Positions 25,865 to 36,065 of a DNA stretch of 64,000 nucleotides are shown here, in pieces. Each line of letters starts with the position of its first letter. Position 1 is the stretch's first letter. The stretch spans positions 1 through 64,000 of the forward strand of contig JAFKKV010000021.1 of NCBI GenBank assembly GCA_017304475.1. Direction: 5' to 3'. The notes under the pieces were generated by a model. That model searched no databases and was not told where the DNA came from. It worked only from the letters and a program-made list of their open reading frames with translations. The DNA comes from Hyphomicrobiales bacterium. Its GTDB lineage: Bacteria; Pseudomonadota; Alphaproteobacteria; Rhizobiales; Phreatobacteraceae. A program made the position numbers and the translations under genes.

Positions 25865-26482
25865 TCAGCCGTCATGGGTGTAGCTGCCGAGCGTCGTCGC
25901 CAGGCCGAGCGTGAAGTCGCCGGTATCGCTGCCGGGAAACATGTAGACGGGATCGGTCATGACCAGCAGCCGGAGTATCGCGAAGGCGTGGCCGTCGACG
26001 GCCGGAATGCCCGCGGTTCCTCGCGCATATTGGCGCAGCAAGCTGTTGGCGGCCTCGCCGGCATTGGCATGCAAGGTCGCGTTCCAGCGTCCGGGCCGCA
26101 CCCCGGTCATGCGGAAATACAGCGAGGAGACGACATAGGCCGAGGCCTCCTCGTCGGCCGCGTTGATGTTGGTGTGGAGCAGGTCGTAGGCGGCATGCAG
26201 GGCCTCGTGCAGCACAAGGCCCTCCTCGATGCGTCCCAGCATCGGATTGACCTGCAGGGCATTGCGGCTGGCGCTGTCATATTGAGCGGCGACGCCGGAA
26301 CGAAGATTGGCGCTGCGCTCGACCCGCGCATTGCCGGCTTCGATGGCTCGCGCGACGCGATGAAAGGTCTGCGGAGCGATCGTGATGGTTCTGCCGTCGG
26401 TCGTTGAAAAACGGAAGCGGATCCTCGCCGTCACGGGGCCGCGAAGCAATTTGATGACTTGCGCGTTCAGCGAGATCGTCAT
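25865..26482 (-). CDS. Unrecognised protein with an HExxH metallopeptidase-like motif
   Basis: This 205-residue protein is of no family known to me. It contains VLHEALHAAYDLLH near residues 93-106, a fitting HExxH zinc-binding motif, followed about 14 residues later by NAADEEASAYVVS, whose Glu could be the third ligand of a gluzincin-type site. It has no signal peptide or membrane helix. It starts MTISLNAQVIKLLRG at 26482. It lies between the convergent tctA and a divergent PHB-depolymerase-like gene. A DUF-type putative peptidase is the best guess; catalytic activity is untested. Confidence 0.65.
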   Translation of the reverse strand: MTISLNAQVIKLLRGPVTARIRFRFSTTDGRTITIAPQTFHRVARAIEAGNARVERSANLRSGVAAQYDSASRNALQVNPMLGRIEEGLVLHEALHAAYDLLHTNINAADEEASAYVVSSLYFRMTGVRPGRWNATLHANAGEAANSLLRQYARGTAGIPAVDGHAFAILRLLVMTDPVYMFPGSDTGDFTLGLATTLGSYTHDG

Positions 26483-26922
26483 GCCTCTCTCTCCCGGTCG
26501 GAAGCCGCGATGGGCCGGCGGTTGCGCAGGAGGGTGGCCGTGAACGCTCGTCCTGGCCGTGCTTTGCCGCACAGTCCGGATCGCCATGCGCCGGCCGGAT
26601 CGGCTGCCATCAGGCCATCCTCGTGCCCGGGCAGTCGATCAGGATGCGGGGCGTCGCGAGCCTGTCGCGATTGTCGCCGCGGCCAGGGGCGCGCTTCGGC
26701 GGATTGCTTGCGCCGGCATCGGCGAGGCACTTTTTTTTGACGTCGGCGGGAACTCGGCACCTTGCTGAAGATGCGGGACAATTGCCGCGGCGGACCCTTG
26801 CCCGCCATGGCGGACGGGGGCGTCAGGGTTGCCAAAGCCGTCCTCAGATCCGATATGTTGCATCGCAGCAAATTTGCTGCATTGCAGCGTCTTCGGGCGC
26901 ACTCGATCAAAAGGGTGCCACC
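26483..26922. other. 440-bp divergent intergenic region
   Basis: The region separates the HExxH gene (leftward) from the esterase gene (rightward). Open frames here are short, Arg/Pro-rich and overlap each other on both strands, so none is called. A TTTTTTT run lies near 26729-26735. The last 65 bases hold TGC-rich PhaR-type sites (separate entry). Confidence 0.5.
26858..26887. promoter_or_regulatory. TGC-rich dyads matching the PhaR consensus CTGC-N3-GCAG
   Basis: A perfect 16-bp palindrome GCAGCAAATTTGCTGC (26865-26880) is flanked by TTGC-ATC-GCAG (26858-26868) and an exact CTGC-ATT-GCAG (26877-26887). The polyhydroxyalkanoate regulator PhaR of Paracoccus binds CTGC-N3/4-GCAG. These sites lie 36-65 bases before the ATG of a PHB-depolymerase-like esterase, a logical PhaR target. 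PhaR itself is not in the window. Confidence 0.6.
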
Positions 26923-28074
26923 ATGTCGGGTCTTTCAGCTTCGCTCGCGAGCCTCATGCGCCAACGGCGCAAATGGTACGCTTCGCTGCCGGTGGCGGCG
27001 AATGCGGCGGTTCCGGGTGAGCGCGAAGCCTCCACCGCCGAGCTGACCGAGGTGACCGATTTCGGGTCCAATCCCGGCCATCTCAGGATGTTCTCCTATC
27101 TGCCGGACGGTTTGGCCAAGGGGGCGGCGCTGGTCGTGGTCCTGCATGGCTGTACCCAGGACGCGGCCGGCTACAACCAAGGCTCCGGCTGGTCGAAGCT
27201 CGCCGACGAAGCTGGTTTCGCCCTGGTCTTCGCCGAGCAGCAACGCGCCAACAACCCCAATACCTGCTTCAATTGGTTCCTGCGCGGCGATACCGAGCGC
27301 GGCCAGGGCGAGCCGATGTCGATCCATCAGATGGTCAGGCACATGCTGCGCGATCGCCGGCTCGACCCCGCGCAGGTCTTCATCACCGGCCTGTCGGCGG
27401 GCGGCGGCATGACCTCGGTCATGCTGGCGACCTATCCCGAACTGTTCGCGGCCGGCGCCATTATCGGCGGGCTGCCTTATGGCGCGGCCGGCAATGTCCA
27501 GGAGGCCTTTGCCAGCATGAACGGCGTGAGCCGCGAGGCGGAGCTCTGGGGCGATCGCGTGCGGGCTGCCGCCGGGCATCAGGGGCCCTGGCCCAGGGTC
27601 TCCATCTGGCATGGCACCGACGACCCGACAGTGCGCCTCGTCAACGCCCATGAACTGGTCAAGCAATGGACCAATGTCCATGGCATCGTCTCGCTCGAAC
27701 CGGCGCGCGCGCTCGGTGACGGCCATGAGCGGCTGACCTGGGCCGGACCGAAGGGGGGCCTCGTCGAGCTCGTCACCATTGCGGGCATGGGCCACGGCGT
27801 GCCGGTCGATCCCTCGCAGGAGAGCGGTGGCGAGACCGGTGCCTATTTCCTCGATGCCGGCATCGCCTCGACCCGCCATATCGCGGCCTTCTGGGGGCTG
27901 ATCCCGGAAAAGGCTGTCGACAGGCCCCGTCCGGCTGCTCCGACCTGGCCGGAGAAGCGCATGACCATGCCGCGCGAGCCCGGCCTGCCGGCCGCCGAGG
28001 CGCCGGCTCTCGGGGCGAGCGACATCAATGGTGTCATCACCAAGGCGCTGAAGGCAGCCGGCCTGATGCGGTAG
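26923..28074 (+). CDS. PHB depolymerase family esterase (LpqC-type)
   Basis: This 383-residue protein belongs to the PHB depolymerase/esterase family: oxyanion segment LVVVLHGCTQDAAGYNQGSG (about residues 70-88), the lipase box GLSAGGGMTSVMLATYPELF with Ser in G-L-S-A-G, the catalytic Asp region SIWHGTDDPTV, and the His region IAGMGHGVPVD. Intracellular members hydrolyse poly-3-hydroxybutyrate or related esters. ATG 26923 starts MSGLSASLASLMRQRRKWY, a common N-terminus of phasin-like proximal esterases in Alphaproteobacteria; there is no signal peptide. The upstream PhaR-type sites support a link with polyhydroxyalkanoate metabolism. Confidence 0.85.
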   Translation: MSGLSASLASLMRQRRKWYASLPVAANAAVPGEREASTAELTEVTDFGSNPGHLRMFSYLPDGLAKGAALVVVLHGCTQDAAGYNQGSGWSKLADEAGFALVFAEQQRANNPNTCFNWFLRGDTERGQGEPMSIHQMVRHMLRDRRLDPAQVFITGLSAGGGMTSVMLATYPELFAAGAIIGGLPYGAAGNVQEAFASMNGVSREAELWGDRVRAAAGHQGPWPRVSIWHGTDDPTVRLVNAHELVKQWTNVHGIVSLEPARALGDGHERLTWAGPKGGLVELVTIAGMGHGVPVDPSQESGGETGAYFLDAGIASTRHIAAFWGLIPEKAVDRPRPAAPTWPEKRMTMPREPGLPAAEAPALGASDINGVITKALKAAGLMR

Positions 28075-28155
28075 GGCTCGGCGAGGCTCTGGATGCCGCG
28101 CCAACCCTCGGCGCGGGCGGTTTCGCCGGCACGGCGGGTGCCGGCCGCAGCCCGC

Positions 28156-28518
28156 TCACTGCAACAGGGCCGGAGCGCCGGGCAGGGGCCTGAGGAACAG
28201 GTAATGCGCCATCAGCCGCTGGCCGATCGAGGTCGAGACCAGTACCTGGTCCTCGTCCTTCAGCGGATCGAGGGCCGCTTCGCAATCGACCGACCATTCG
28301 AACGGATATTCGAGGCCGAACACGGTCATGACGTCAGGGGGGAAAGTCACCTTCAGGCGCAATTGCACCCGCTTCGTCGCGGCGTCGATCTCGTAGCTGC
28401 CATCATAACGCGCGGTGCCACGATCGGCGCCGAACACCCGGCCGCCTTCAAAAATGAACATGCCCATGCCGGCATCCGCGCCGGTGGTGAAATCGATGCC
28501 GTACATGCCTTCGCGCAT
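28156..28518 (-). CDS. GrlR-like small protein
   Basis: This 120-residue protein starts MREGMYGIDFTTGADAGMG and continues MFIFEGGRVFGADRGTARYDGSY, the pattern of the GrlR-like beta-barrel domain first described as a type III secretion negative regulator but widespread in rhizobia as a stand-alone small protein. There is no secretion system nearby, so a T3SS role is not implied. It lies between the esterase and the aromatic lyase genes, on the opposite strand to the esterase. The function is unknown. Confidence 0.6.
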   Translation of the reverse strand: MREGMYGIDFTTGADAGMGMFIFEGGRVFGADRGTARYDGSYEIDAATKRVQLRLKVTFPPDVMTVFGLEYPFEWSVDCEAALDPLKDEDQVLVSTSIGQRLMAHYLFLRPLPGAPALLQ

Positions 28519-28686
28519 GGAGGTCCCGTTCTGTCGTCCGGGCCGCCCCCGGATCGACCGGCACGGCCCGGCCGACGAGCTAGGCAGTGATTCAGACGGT
28601 TTCGTGGACGAGATGCGGGCACATTAAGGTGACGCCGGCGGGCAAGCCGCCGGCCAGGCGCCGAAGACCCCTCGGCAGGAGGGCGC

Positions 28687-30225
28687 TCACCGCAGGGAGA
28701 AGGCGTCCTCGCGCTGCCCGCCCAGGGCATTGCGCAGGGCTTCTGCAAGGGCAGGCCTGGCCATGGCGGCGATGACCTTGTCGATGTCGGGGCCGGTTTC
28801 GCGATCCTCGGCCAAAGCCGGTACCTCGGCCCGGACCGCGTCATAGAGCAGCCGCGTCACCGGCGCGAGACGGCCGGCCTTGCGCAGGTCGACGGCTTGA
28901 GCTGCGACCAGCGCCTCGATGGCGACGAGCATGCCGAGCGGCAGCAACTGTTCCTCGAGCTTGCGAATGGTCAGGGGCGTTTGCGGTGCGTGGTCTTCCA
29001 CGCTTTCCGAGACCGGCAGCGCGTCGAGGCTCGCCGGCGTCGCCTTGAGGCGGATTTCACCATGCAGGTAGGAAACCGTCTTTTGCAGCGAATTGAAACC
29101 GGTGGAGGCGCCGCCGACGGGTGAGAGGTATTTCGGCAGGCCCGAGAGCTGCGCGTTCATCATCTTGATGATGCGATAGGCGGAGGCTGTGGCGAGATGG
29201 GTGTTGACGATGGCCAATGTGTCGAAGGCCAAGGCGATCGCCGGCGTGTGGAAATTCGCCGTCGACAGGATTGCCCCGTCATCGGTCAGCACGAGCGGAT
29301 TGTCGGCGGCCCCATTGATCTCGGTCTCGACGCTGTCCCGGGCCGTCTCGAAGCTGGTCAAAGCCGGCCCGTAGATCTGCGCCAGCACCCGGAAGCTGAG
29401 GGCATCCTGGATCGAGCGTGCGGCGCCCGCCTCATGAAGCGAACTGTCCTTCAGGACGGTGCGGAACAGGGCGGCCGCGCGCTCCTGGCCGCCGGCCGGG
29501 CGGGCCCTGGCCAGACGCGCATCGAAAATCAGAGGGTTCGCCGCATAGCCCTCGTCGGTCAGCCCGGCGGCGGCCACCGACAAGGTCAGGATGTCGGCCA
29601 GCCCGGCCAGGACGCTCGCGGCGTGGCCGCAGGTCACCGCGCTCGCATTGAGAATGCCGAGACCGTCTTTCGGTCCGAGCACGGCAGGCTTCAGGCCGGC
29701 CTCGGCCAGCGCCTCCGCGGAAGGCCGAGACACGCCGTCGACGAAGATCGCGCCGCGCCCGATCACGGCGGCACCGATATGCGCGCAGAGGCCGAGATCG
29801 CCGGCTCCGATCGAGCCGCGGCCAGGGATGACCGGGGTCAGGCCCGCATTGAACATGGCGATCATCAGGTCGAGCACATGGGGCGAGATCCCGGCGCCGC
29901 CCTGGGCAAGGCCGATCAGCCGGCAGAGCAGCATGCGGCGGGCCACCGGCTCGGTGAAGGGCTCGCCGATGCCGATGCAGCGGCCGCGTATCATCTGCAC
30001 CTGAAAGGCATCGATCTCGGCACGGGACAGCCGGAAGCCCAGATTGCCGCCGAGCCCGGTATTCAGCCCATAGACCGGTTCCGCGCCCTCGGCATGGCGA
30101 TCGACGACGGCGCGCGCGGCGGCGACCCGCGCACGGCCGAGCGGGGAGAGGCCGAGCTGCGTGCCCGGCCGGCTCGTGCGCTCGATGAAACCCAGCGTCA
30201 CCGGCTTGTCGCCCAGTTCGAACAT
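28687..30225 (-). CDS. Histidine/aromatic amino acid ammonia-lyase homologue lacking the MIO serine
   Basis: This 512-residue protein is of the HAL/PAL/TAL family length and shares EPVYGLNTGLGGNLGF (active-site Tyr region), LLCRLIGLAQGGAGISP, ADNPLVL, SVEDHAPQ and the Ile-Arg-Lys-Leu-Glu C-terminal region. The cofactor triad Ala-Ser-Gly that cyclises to MIO should read GASGDL; here codons give GSIGAGDLG with Ala141-Gly142 adjacent, so the serine is absent. The DNA was read codon by codon (29797-29817, minus strand) and is in frame. MIO cannot form by the usual route. ATG 30225 (MFELGDKPVTLGF) is preferred over 30318, with AAGAGGCGG upstream. It is divergent from a dipeptide-type ABC operon. 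Confidence 0.85.
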   Translation of the reverse strand: MFELGDKPVTLGFIERTSRPGTQLGLSPLGRARVAAARAVVDRHAEGAEPVYGLNTGLGGNLGFRLSRAEIDAFQVQMIRGRCIGIGEPFTEPVARRMLLCRLIGLAQGGAGISPHVLDLMIAMFNAGLTPVIPGRGSIGAGDLGLCAHIGAAVIGRGAIFVDGVSRPSAEALAEAGLKPAVLGPKDGLGILNASAVTCGHAASVLAGLADILTLSVAAAGLTDEGYAANPLIFDARLARARPAGGQERAAALFRTVLKDSSLHEAGAARSIQDALSFRVLAQIYGPALTSFETARDSVETEINGAADNPLVLTDDGAILSTANFHTPAIALAFDTLAIVNTHLATASAYRIIKMMNAQLSGLPKYLSPVGGASTGFNSLQKTVSYLHGEIRLKATPASLDALPVSESVEDHAPQTPLTIRKLEEQLLPLGMLVAIEALVAAQAVDLRKAGRLAPVTRLLYDAVRAEVPALAEDRETGPDIDKVIAAMARPALAEALRNALGGQREDAFSLR

Positions 30226-30470
30226 GGCAGCCGCCTCTTGGCACGAAATGAACATTGGGACGCGTGATGCGTTGGGGTTCAATCCGGCGAGGCTAGCAGC
30301 GCTGTCGCCATTCGTCATGGCGGAGGTGAATTCGCCACATATTCGGGCAATTCGAGATGCGCGATCTCCACCTTACCTCTTTACCTGACCCGGCAAGTTG
30401 GACGACCATCCGGGCGACGCTTGGCAATCGCCGTCATGGGCGATGTCCGATGACCCAGTGAGGACCGCCG

Positions 30471-32018
30471 ATGACCCACGCGATTTCCCGCCGCAGCTTC
30501 ACCACGGTCACCTCGGCAGCTGCCCTTGGCGCATTGCTCGATCTTCGATCCGAGGCGGGGGCTCAGGCCCGGTCGAGCATCGCCGTGCGCATCGAGCGGG
30601 ACCTGACCGTGCTCGATCCGGCGTTTCGCCAGGGGCCTCATGACGGCAACGTCATTCGCGTCGTCTATCAGCGCCTGATCGCCCAGAAGCCCAATTCCGC
30701 CGAGGTCGAGTTCGATGCCGCCGCCGAGCTGAAGCAGGTGAGCCCGACTCTGATCGAATTCACCCTGAAGCCCGGCCAGATGTTCACCGACGGTTTCGGT
30801 GAGATGACCGCCGAGGATGTGAAGTTCTCGTTCGAGCGCTTCGCGGTCGCTCCCGTCGACGGCAAGGAATCGCCCTACAAGGGCGACTGGACCGGGCTGA
30901 CCGGTGTCGAGGTGACCGGCCGGCTGACCGGCAAGATCGTCCTGTCCAAGCCCAATGCCGGCCTGTTCGCCATCGCGCTGGCCGACGTCTCCGGCTGCAT
31001 CATGTCGAAAAAGGCGGTGACCGAGCGCGGTGTCGAGCACAATACCCGCCCGGTCGGCTCCGGCCCCTATCAGGTCGCGTCCGTCGAACGTCAGCGCGGC
31101 GCCGTGCTGAAGCGCAATCCGGCCTATGCCGGAACCAAGCCCTTCTACGAGGAGATCCGGGTCAATTTCATCCAGGATCCCAAGACCACCGAACTCGCCT
31201 TGCGTTCGGGCGAGCTGGATTTCGCCGTGCTGCCGCCGGCGGTCGCCGAGCCCTTGCGCAACGCCCAGGGACTGTCGGTCGACCAGAGCCCCGGGCTCGC
31301 CTATATCTGGCTCGGCATCAACATGCAGAAGCCGCCCTTCGACGATGTCAGGGTGCGCCAGGCGATCCGGCTGGCGCTGGATGTCGACCAGATGCTGCTC
31401 GCCGGGTTCAACGGCAAGGCGCCGCGGCTGAACGCGCTCATCATGCAGCCGATCCTCGGTTATTGGGCCGAGGCCCCGGTCTATCGGCGCAATGTCGCCG
31501 AGGCCAGGCGGCTGTTGGCCGAGGCCGGCAAGACGGCGATCAGGGCGCGCATCACGGTGCTCAACCAGCCGACTTTCCAGACCATGGCGCTCGTCGCCCG
31601 CGCTCTGCTCGCCGAGGTCGGGATATCAGTCGATGTCGATGTCCAGGAGGGCGCGACCTATTGGGATGCCGGCAAGGGTGACGCCGGCAAGAATCTCGAC
31701 CTGTTCATGATGCGCTTCAACGGCAAGCTCGACCCGAGCTTCCTGATGCAATGGTTCGTTTCGAGCCAGATCGGCACCTGGAACTGGCAGCGCTTTTCGA
31801 GCCCCGAATTCGACAGGCTGGCGGCGGAGGCGATCGTCGAGACCGACCCGCAGAAGCGCGCCGCGCTCGTCATCAAGGCGCAGCAGGAAATGGACAAGTC
31901 GGCGGCCTTCGTCTGGCTCACCAATGACGTCGCCTTCGCGGTGCGCCGCGCAACCCTCAAGACGGCCTATCTTCCCGGCGCCATCGACTGGCAGCTCGAC
32001 CATTTCGCCGGCGCATGA
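30471..32018 (+). CDS. ABC transporter substrate-binding protein, family 5 (peptide/opine/nickel type)
   Basis: This 515-residue periplasmic protein has a twin-arginine-type signal (AISRRSFTTVTSAAALGALL, cleavage near AGA-QA) and the SBP_bac_5 pattern: IERDLTVLDPAFRQGP, LKPGQMFTDGFGEMTAEDVK, RPVGSGPYQVAS and VRQAIRLALDVDQML. It delivers oligopeptides or other amino compounds to the DppBCDF-like complex encoded downstream. The ATG follows AGTGAGGACC. A 281-base gap containing a structured repeat separates it from the permease genes. Confidence 0.92.
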   Translation: MTHAISRRSFTTVTSAAALGALLDLRSEAGAQARSSIAVRIERDLTVLDPAFRQGPHDGNVIRVVYQRLIAQKPNSAEVEFDAAAELKQVSPTLIEFTLKPGQMFTDGFGEMTAEDVKFSFERFAVAPVDGKESPYKGDWTGLTGVEVTGRLTGKIVLSKPNAGLFAIALADVSGCIMSKKAVTERGVEHNTRPVGSGPYQVASVERQRGAVLKRNPAYAGTKPFYEEIRVNFIQDPKTTELALRSGELDFAVLPPAVAEPLRNAQGLSVDQSPGLAYIWLGINMQKPPFDDVRVRQAIRLALDVDQMLLAGFNGKAPRLNALIMQPILGYWAEAPVYRRNVAEARRLLAEAGKTAIRARITVLNQPTFQTMALVARALLAEVGISVDVDVQEGATYWDAGKGDAGKNLDLFMMRFNGKLDPSFLMQWFVSSQIGTWNWQRFSSPEFDRLAAEAIVETDPQKRAALVIKAQQEMDKSAAFVWLTNDVAFAVRRATLKTAYLPGAIDWQLDHFAGA

Positions 32019-32032
32019 CGCGCTGCGAGGAA

Positions 32033-32212
32033 CCCTCTCCCAAAGGGAGAGGGTGGCGCCGTCAGGCGCCGGGTGAGGGGCGTGACGATTGAAGTCGCGC
32101 GGTATGGTTGACTAGCGTAACGGGTTAAGAGGTGGCGAATGTTGGTATTTCCGGAGATGGACGACCCCTCACCCGGCAGCTGACGCTGCCACCCTCTCCC
32201 TCTGGGAGAGGG
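32033..32212. repeat. Pair of inverted, hairpin-rich repeat elements between SBP and permease genes
   Basis: Two roughly 48-bp copies lie in opposite orientation (32033-32080 and 32167-32212). Each has CCCTCTCCC/GGGAGAGGG arms around 3 bases, then a second stem around GTCA, then GGGTGAGGGG. The second stem differs between copies (GGCGCC/GGCGCC versus GGCAGC/GCTGCC) but remains a perfect palindrome in both, a compensatory change. It resembles a REP/BIME-type element. Within an operon such structures can stabilise the upstream mRNA or lower downstream expression. Confidence 0.8.
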
Positions 32213-32299
32213 TCATTCGCCCTCGATCCAGGACGGCCAACCGACGTGCAAGGCACGGAGCAAATCCAACCCATGCGATCACGTTCATGACGGCGCCCC

Positions 32300-33274
32300 A
32301 TGTCTGAAACCTGGCGCTATCTGGCGAGCCGGCTGATTACCGCCGTGCTCATTGCGCTCGGCGCGATGCTGCTCCTGTTCACGCTGTCGGCGATCGTGCC
32401 GGGCGATCCGGCGACCGCGCTGCTCGGACCGCAGGCAACCCCCGAATATGTCCGGCGCTTCATTATCGAGATGGGGCTCGACCAGCCGCTCTACCGGCGT
32501 CTGCTGGCCTTTCTCGGCAATGTGCTGACCGGCAATCTCGGCACCGACGTGCTGACCGGCAAGCCGGTCGCGAGCATCGTCTGGGCGGTGGTGCCCTATA
32601 CCTTCATCCTGACTTTCCTGGCCATCGGGCTCGCGGTCGTCATCGGCGTGCCGCTCGGCTGTTTTGCCGCGACCCATCGCGGCTCGGTCTTCGATCATGT
32701 GCTGGCTTTGGTCAGCGTCGCCTTCATCGCCATCCCGTCCTTCGTCATCGCCATTTTCCTGCTCCTGATCTTCTCGATCTGGCTCGATTGGCTGCCCGTG
32801 CTGGGGGCTGGCCGCAGCGGCGATCTGGCCGACCAGGCCAAGCGCCTGATCCTGCCGACGGTGGCGCTGAGCGTCGGCTGGATCGGCTTCATCGCGCGCC
32901 TGGTGCGCACCTCCATGCTGGAGGTCATGGGCGAGAACTATATTCGGACCATCCGGGCCTATGGCCTGTCCGAGCGGCTGGTGACCTACAAATACGCGCT
33001 GAAGAATGCCTGCATCCCGACCATCGCCGTGCTCGGCATGGGGATCGGCCGGCTGCTCGGCGGCGCCGTGCTGGTCGAGATCGTATTTTCCCGCCCCGGC
33101 CTCGGCCGGCTGATCTTCGACGCCATAGCGGCGCGCAATTTCCCCGTGCTGCAGGGCGCCGTGCTGGTGGTGGTCGTGGTCTTCGTGATCACCAATCTGA
33201 TCGTCGATCTCAGCTATTCCGCGATCGATCCGCGCATCCGCCGGGATGCCGGCGCGACGGCCTTGCCACGATGA
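32300..33274 (+). CDS. ABC permease, DppB type
   Basis: This 324-residue inner-membrane protein has about six helices and the N-terminal pattern of peptide permeases (WRYLASRLITAVLIALGAML, then SAIVPGDPATALLGPQATP). The EAA loop is present in IRTIRAYGLSERLVTYKYAL. It forms a heterodimeric channel with the next gene product. It starts 281 bases after the binding-protein gene; the stop overlaps the next start by 4 bases (ATGA). Confidence 0.93.
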   Translation: MSETWRYLASRLITAVLIALGAMLLLFTLSAIVPGDPATALLGPQATPEYVRRFIIEMGLDQPLYRRLLAFLGNVLTGNLGTDVLTGKPVASIVWAVVPYTFILTFLAIGLAVVIGVPLGCFAATHRGSVFDHVLALVSVAFIAIPSFVIAIFLLLIFSIWLDWLPVLGAGRSGDLADQAKRLILPTVALSVGWIGFIARLVRTSMLEVMGENYIRTIRAYGLSERLVTYKYALKNACIPTIAVLGMGIGRLLGGAVLVEIVFSRPGLGRLIFDAIAARNFPVLQGAVLVVVVVFVITNLIVDLSYSAIDPRIRRDAGATALPR

Positions 33275-34124
33275 GCGCCGCTGCCGCATCCATCGGCGTG
33301 CTGAAGCGCATGGGCGGCCATTTGGGCGGCCTGGTCGGGCTTGTCATCGTCACGGTGGTCGTCGCCGCGGCCCTGTTCGCGCCATGGCTCGCGACCCATG
33401 ATCCCGACGCCCTCGACGTGATGAACCGCTTTGCCGGTCCATCCTGGCAGCACTGGCTCGGCACCGATCATCTCGGCCGCGATCTCTACAGCCGTCTCAT
33501 CCACGGCGCGCGTGTCGCCATGGCGGTCGCGGTGACCGCGATCGCGCTGGCGCTCACGGTGGGCACCTTGCTCGGCATCCTCGCCGCCTCCCTGCCGGCG
33601 CGCTCCGAACGCTTCATCCTGATCCTGTTCGATATCATCTCGTCTTTTCCGAGCCTGGTGCTGGCGCTCGCCGTCGTCGCGGTCTTCGGCCCCTCGACGC
33701 TTCTGGTGGTGATCATCGTGGCGGTCACCCTGATCCCCCATTTCGGCCGCGTCGCGCGGGCGCAGGTGCTCACCGTCGCGACCGCGCCCTTCATCGAGGC
33801 CGAGCGCATTCTCGGCGCCTCCTTTCCACGGATCGTGCTCAGCCATCTCCTGACCAACATTGCCGGCCCGCTGGTGGTGCTCGCCAGCATGGACGTGCCC
33901 GTGGTGATCACCATTGAGGCGGGGCTGTCCTTCATCGGGCTCGGAGTCAGGCCGCCGCTCGCGAGCTGGGGCACCCTGATCTATGACGGCTACGCCTATC
34001 TCTCGGACTCGACCCTGCCGGTGCTCATTTCGAGCGCGGCGCTAGGCATCGCCACGCTCGGTTTCACCTTGTTCGGCGAGGCGCTGCGCGATGCCGTCGA
34101 TCCGCGCCTCAACCGGGATCACGG

Positions 34125-34128
<4 letters not shown>
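33271..34128 (+). CDS. ABC permease, DppC type
   Basis: This 285-residue protein has the DppC/OppC layout: short cytoplasmic N-terminus, TM1, the periplasmic HWLGTDHLGRDLYSRLIHGA signature, and the EAA loop near FIEAERILGASFPRIVL. It pairs with the DppB-type subunit. Its ATG overlaps the previous stop, and its stop overlaps the ATPase start, so the operon is tightly coupled. Confidence 0.93.
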
Positions 34129-35110
<982 letters not shown>

Positions 35111-35114
<4 letters not shown>

Positions 35115-36055
35115 GCGCCGCGGCGCCGCTGATCTCGGTTAAGGATGTGGCCGTGACCTTCGGCGGCACGCTGAAGGCATTGGATGGCGTGTCGCTCGAC
35201 ATCCGTGCCGGCGAGATCGTCGGACTGGTCGGCGAATCCGGTTCCGGCAAGACGACGCTCTGCCGCGCGCTGACGGGGCTCGCGAGCCCGAGCTCCGGCA
35301 CGATCACGGTCGGCGGCGAACCGCTCGACCGGCTGCTGGCGCGCGATGCGCTGGCCTTCCGCCGGCGCACCCAGATGCTGTTGCAGGATGCGGTGGCCTC
35401 GCTGTCGCCGCGCATGCGCATCCGTGCGCTCGCCGAGGAGCCACTGAAGATCCACGGGCTTCCCCTGGCCGAGGGCCGGGCCAGGCTCATGACGCTGCTC
35501 AAGCGGCTCGGGCTGACCGAGGACACGCTCGACAAGTTTCCCCATGAGATCTCGGGTGGCCAGGCGCGTCGGGTCGCGATCCTCCGGGCGCTCATGCTCG
35601 GGCCCGAGATCGTCATCGCCGACGAGCCGACGGCCGGCCTCGACGTGTCCGTGCAGGGCGATCTCCTCAACCTGCTGATCGAGCTGCAGGGCGAATTCGG
35701 CCTGACCTATCTGATCGTCAGCCACAACCTCAATGTCGTGCGCCGGGTGACCGGCCGCACCGTCGTCATGTATCTCGGCCAGATCGTCGAGGAGGCCGCG
35801 ACCAGGGCGCTGTTTGACGCGCCTGCCCATCCCTACGGCGCGGCGCTGCTCTCAACCAATCCGTCCGTCGATCCGGCCCGCCGGCGCCAGCGCATCGTCT
35901 TGAAGGGCGAGATCCCGAGCCCGGTCAATCCGCCCTCCGGCTGCCGTTTCCACACCCGCTGCCCCCATGCGCAGGAGCGCTGCCGGGTCGAGATGCCGGA
36001 GCTCCGCCCTTGGGGCGAGGACCGCCGGGTTCGCTGCCACTTTCCCCTGGTTTGA
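35111..36055 (+). CDS. ABC ATPase, DppF type
   Basis: This 314-residue ATPase has Walker A LVGESGSGKTT, Q-loop LLQDAVASLSPRM, signature ISGGQARRVAIL, Walker B IVIADEPTAGLD and switch SHNLN. The C-terminus carries the oligopeptide domain with CRFHTRCPHAQERC. The Q-loop lacks the common 'Q-N/D-P' form (QDA instead of QDP). It forms the second half of the ATPase pair. The ornithine cyclodeaminase gene starts 10 bases later. Confidence 0.93.
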
Positions 36056-36065
36056 GGAGACGAGC

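Noticed and set aside
28156-28518. Type III secretion context for the GrlR-like gene
   Set aside because: No secretion genes nearby; such proteins occur alone in rhizobia.
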